Below are positions 11,474 to 13,151 of a DNA stretch of 13,151 nucleotides, one piece after another. The position numbers and the translations under genes are program-made. This DNA comes from Clostridia bacterium (GTDB lineage Bacteria > Bacillota > Clostridia > DUPQ01). The notes under the pieces were generated by a model. That model was not told the origin of the DNA. It saw nothing but the letters and a program-made list of their open reading frames with translations, and did not search any database. The DNA is taken from positions 1 through 13,151 of the forward strand of contig JAUVJE010000045.1 in assembly GCA_030592355.1 (NCBI GenBank), written 5' to 3'. Within the stretch, counting starts at the first letter, position 1, and each line of letters starts with the position of its first letter.

Positions 11474-13151
11474 ATGAATATTAAGAAAATTAAGAGTGAT
11501 CTTAGGAAGAATTTGGGAGAAAAAAGGTACGAACATACAATTCTCACAGCGAAAACAGCATTACAATTAGCAGAGTTTTATAAATGCGATATAGAGAAAG
11601 CCGAGTTGGCGGGTATTCTTCATGACTGTGCAAAGAATCTCACTACTGAGGAGCAGCTTGAATTATTGAAAGACACACCTTTTTCAACAACTATGGCAGA
11701 AATACCGCAAATACTTCATGGACCATGCGGAGCCGTTATAGCAAAAAAAAATTATGGTATAACCGATGAGGATGTTCTTAATGCAATAACAAATCATACC
11801 TGCGGTAGACCGGATATGTCGCTTCTTGAAAAAATCATTTTCATCGCTGATGCCATAGAACCTGAAAGAGAATTCCCGGGAGTAAAATTGCTTAGGGAAA
11901 CAGCCTTCAAAGAATTGGATGTGGCGGTTTTATTATATCTGGAGTGGACGCGTCAGAAAATAGGGAAAGAAGATGGGCTCTGGTATGAAGGTTCTGACGC
12001 TGCTTTGGAATTTTATATTGAAAAGGTAAAAATCTATCCCGGCAGCAGGCATGTGGTTAAAGTGGATAATATGACGCATGAAGGACGTGGCGTTGCACGT
12101 ATTGACGATTTCGTTGTATTCATTGACGGCGCAATAACTGGCGAAACCGTTGAAATTAAAATTATTCATAAAGCTAAAAAATATGCCATAGCTGAAATAT
12201 ATAAAATTATAGAAACGGTTGATGAAAGGGTTGAAGCATTCTGCAAAGTTTACGGAAAATGCGGCGGATGCAGTCTTCAGCATCTTCGTTATGATATTCA
12301 GCTTAAATTCAAGCAGAATTATGTAATGGACTGTTTGCAGCGAATCGGAGGATTCAACAAAATAAAGGTTTCAACAACAAAGGGCATGAAATTTCCCTAT
12401 CATTACAGAAACAAGGTTCAGTATCCCGTAGAAAATGGAAAGGCCGGATTCTATAAACGAAGGAGCCACAAAATAGTTGAGCACAGGGTATGTGCGATAC
12501 AGCCTGATGAAGTCAATGAAATAATGAATTTTATCAAACCGCAGCTGCCGGATTATATCAAGCATGTTGCTTTCAGAACGGGTACGGAAGGGGTAATGTT
12601 GATTCTTGTATCCAAAAAGGAAAAAACAGAGCTCGATGAGCTTGTGAAAAGCGCAACCGAAAGATATAAAGTTTTAAAAACTGTAGTGCTTAATATAAAT
12701 ACCAAGGATACAAACACCATACTGGGAGAGAAAAATATAGCGCTTTATGGAACAGGAAAAATTACAGACCGTATGCTGGGGATTGAATACTCTATTTCAC
12801 CAAACAGCTTTTATCAGATTAATAAAGAACAAGCACGCTACCTATTTATGAAAATCGGTAAAATGGCCGATCTCACAGGCGAAGAAACCGTCTTTGATTT
12901 ATATTGCGGAATCGGCAGCATAGGTCTGTATCTTGCGAAAAAGGCGAAAAAAGTTGTTGGAGTTGAATCAGTCAATATGGCAATTACAGATGCAAGGGAA
13001 AACGCGAAAGCCAATAACATTGAAAATATTCAATTCGTCGTTGGAAAAGCTGAAGAAGTATCATCGGAACTTGTAGAAGCCCATGGGAAACCTGATGTGG
13101 TTGTGATTGACCCGCCCCGTAAAGGATGTAAACCGGAATTACTAAAATCAA
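11474..13151 (+). CDS. YqeK-type HD phosphohydrolase fused to RlmD/TrmA-family RNA m5U methyltransferase, 3' partial
   Basis: One frame runs without a stop from ATG 11474 to the window edge (559 complete codons). Residues 1-187 are a YqeK-type HD domain; the known family hydrolyses Ap4A symmetrically. It has His21 (RYEHT), His50-Asp51 (LHD), His82 (LHG), His108 (NHTCGRP) and Asp126 (IADAIEP) as expected metal ligands. Residues 193-245 read as a TRAM domain (THEGRGVARID, GETVEIKI). Then come Cys257, Cys263 and Cys266 with Cys340, matching the RumA/RlmD [4Fe-4S] spacing, followed by SPNSFYQIN, SAM motif I DLYCGIG from Asp475, and IDPPRKGC with Asp546. The catalytic cysteine should lie about 13 residues past the edge. 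The start agrees in length with B. subtilis YqeK, but no ribosome binding site precedes it; an in-frame TTG at 11456 is less likely. The methyltransferase target (23S U1939-type, U747-type or tRNA) cannot be told. Confidence 0.9.
   Translation, partial: MNIKKIKSDLRKNLGEKRYEHTILTAKTALQLAEFYKCDIEKAELAGILHDCAKNLTTEEQLELLKDTPFSTTMAEIPQILHGPCGAVIAKKNYGITDEDVLNAITNHTCGRPDMSLLEKIIFIADAIEPEREFPGVKLLRETAFKELDVAVLLYLEWTRQKIGKEDGLWYEGSDAALEFYIEKVKIYPGSRHVVKVDNMTHEGRGVARIDDFVVFIDGAITGETVEIKIIHKAKKYAIAEIYKIIETVDERVEAFCKVYGKCGGCSLQHLRYDIQLKFKQNYVMDCLQRIGGFNKIKVSTTKGMKFPYHYRNKVQYPVENGKAGFYKRRSHKIVEHRVCAIQPDEVNEIMNFIKPQLPDYIKHVAFRTGTEGVMLILVSKKEKTELDELVKSATERYKVLKTVVLNINTKDTNTILGEKNIALYGTGKITDRMLGIEYSISPNSFYQINKEQARYLFMKIGKMADLTGEETVFDLYCGIGSIGLYLAKKAKKVVGVESVNMAITDARENAKANNIENIQFVVGKAEEVSSELVEAHGKPDVVVIDPPRKGCKPELLKS

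Noticed and set aside
11933..13020. Minus-strand ORFs of 60-116 codons across the fusion gene
   Set aside because: They are shadows of the long plus-strand frame that encodes recognisable YqeK and RlmD motifs.

Overview
The window looks like a piece of a Clostridia-type Firmicutes chromosome. The reasons are moderate-to-low GC, strong GGAGG ribosome binding sites with some TTG and GTG starts, a xpt-like guanine riboswitch, a Fe-S-type PurF with a propeptide, a CD3324-family regulator, and an HD (YqeK-like) domain. No phage, IS element, CRISPR array, tRNA or rRNA is visible.

Layout. (1) Positions 2-1024 hold the 3' part of a beta-propeller glycoside-hydrolase-like gene on +. It converges through a bidirectional terminator on a small CD3324-family HTH gene (1137-1409, -), and a copy of that gene's 3' end is duplicated on the far side of the terminator. 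(2) Positions 1410-2273 are non-coding. They hold a 38-bp tandem repeat (about 3.9 copies) preceded by one inverted arm, a sigma-A-type promoter, a guanine-class riboswitch with a readable terminator/antiterminator switch, and a 58-bp tandem duplication in the leader. (3) Positions 2274-10511 form one tightly packed purine operon: purE, purF, purM, a stand-alone AICAR formyltransferase, a PurO-type IMP cyclohydrolase, purD, nadD and an M17 leucyl aminopeptidase. A strong intrinsic terminator closes it. (4) Positions 10672-11274 encode a small secreted His/Glu-rich helical protein of unknown function with its own terminator. (5) From 11474 to the window edge runs one uninterrupted reading frame joining a YqeK-type HD phosphohydrolase domain to a TRAM/[4Fe-4S]/RlmD-type RNA m5U methyltransferase. 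Its 3' end is cut by the window.

How the genes work together. When guanine or hypoxanthine is low, the riboswitch should let transcription into the operon. PurF, PurD, PurM and PurE supply early steps from PRPP to CAIR, and the split AICARFT + PurO pair supplies the last two steps, AICAR to FAICAR to IMP. PurN, PurQ/L/S, PurC, PurB and PurK are not in the window and must be elsewhere or replaced. NadD (NAD synthesis) and the aminopeptidase appear to ride on the same transcript.

Most notable points: the YqeK-RlmD fusion, with a promoter that would make its mRNA nearly or fully leaderless; the replacement of bifunctional PurH by a eukaryote-like AICARFT plus an archaeal-type cyclohydrolase; and the repeat-rich leader of the purine operon. 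No wholly new multi-gene system is evident.
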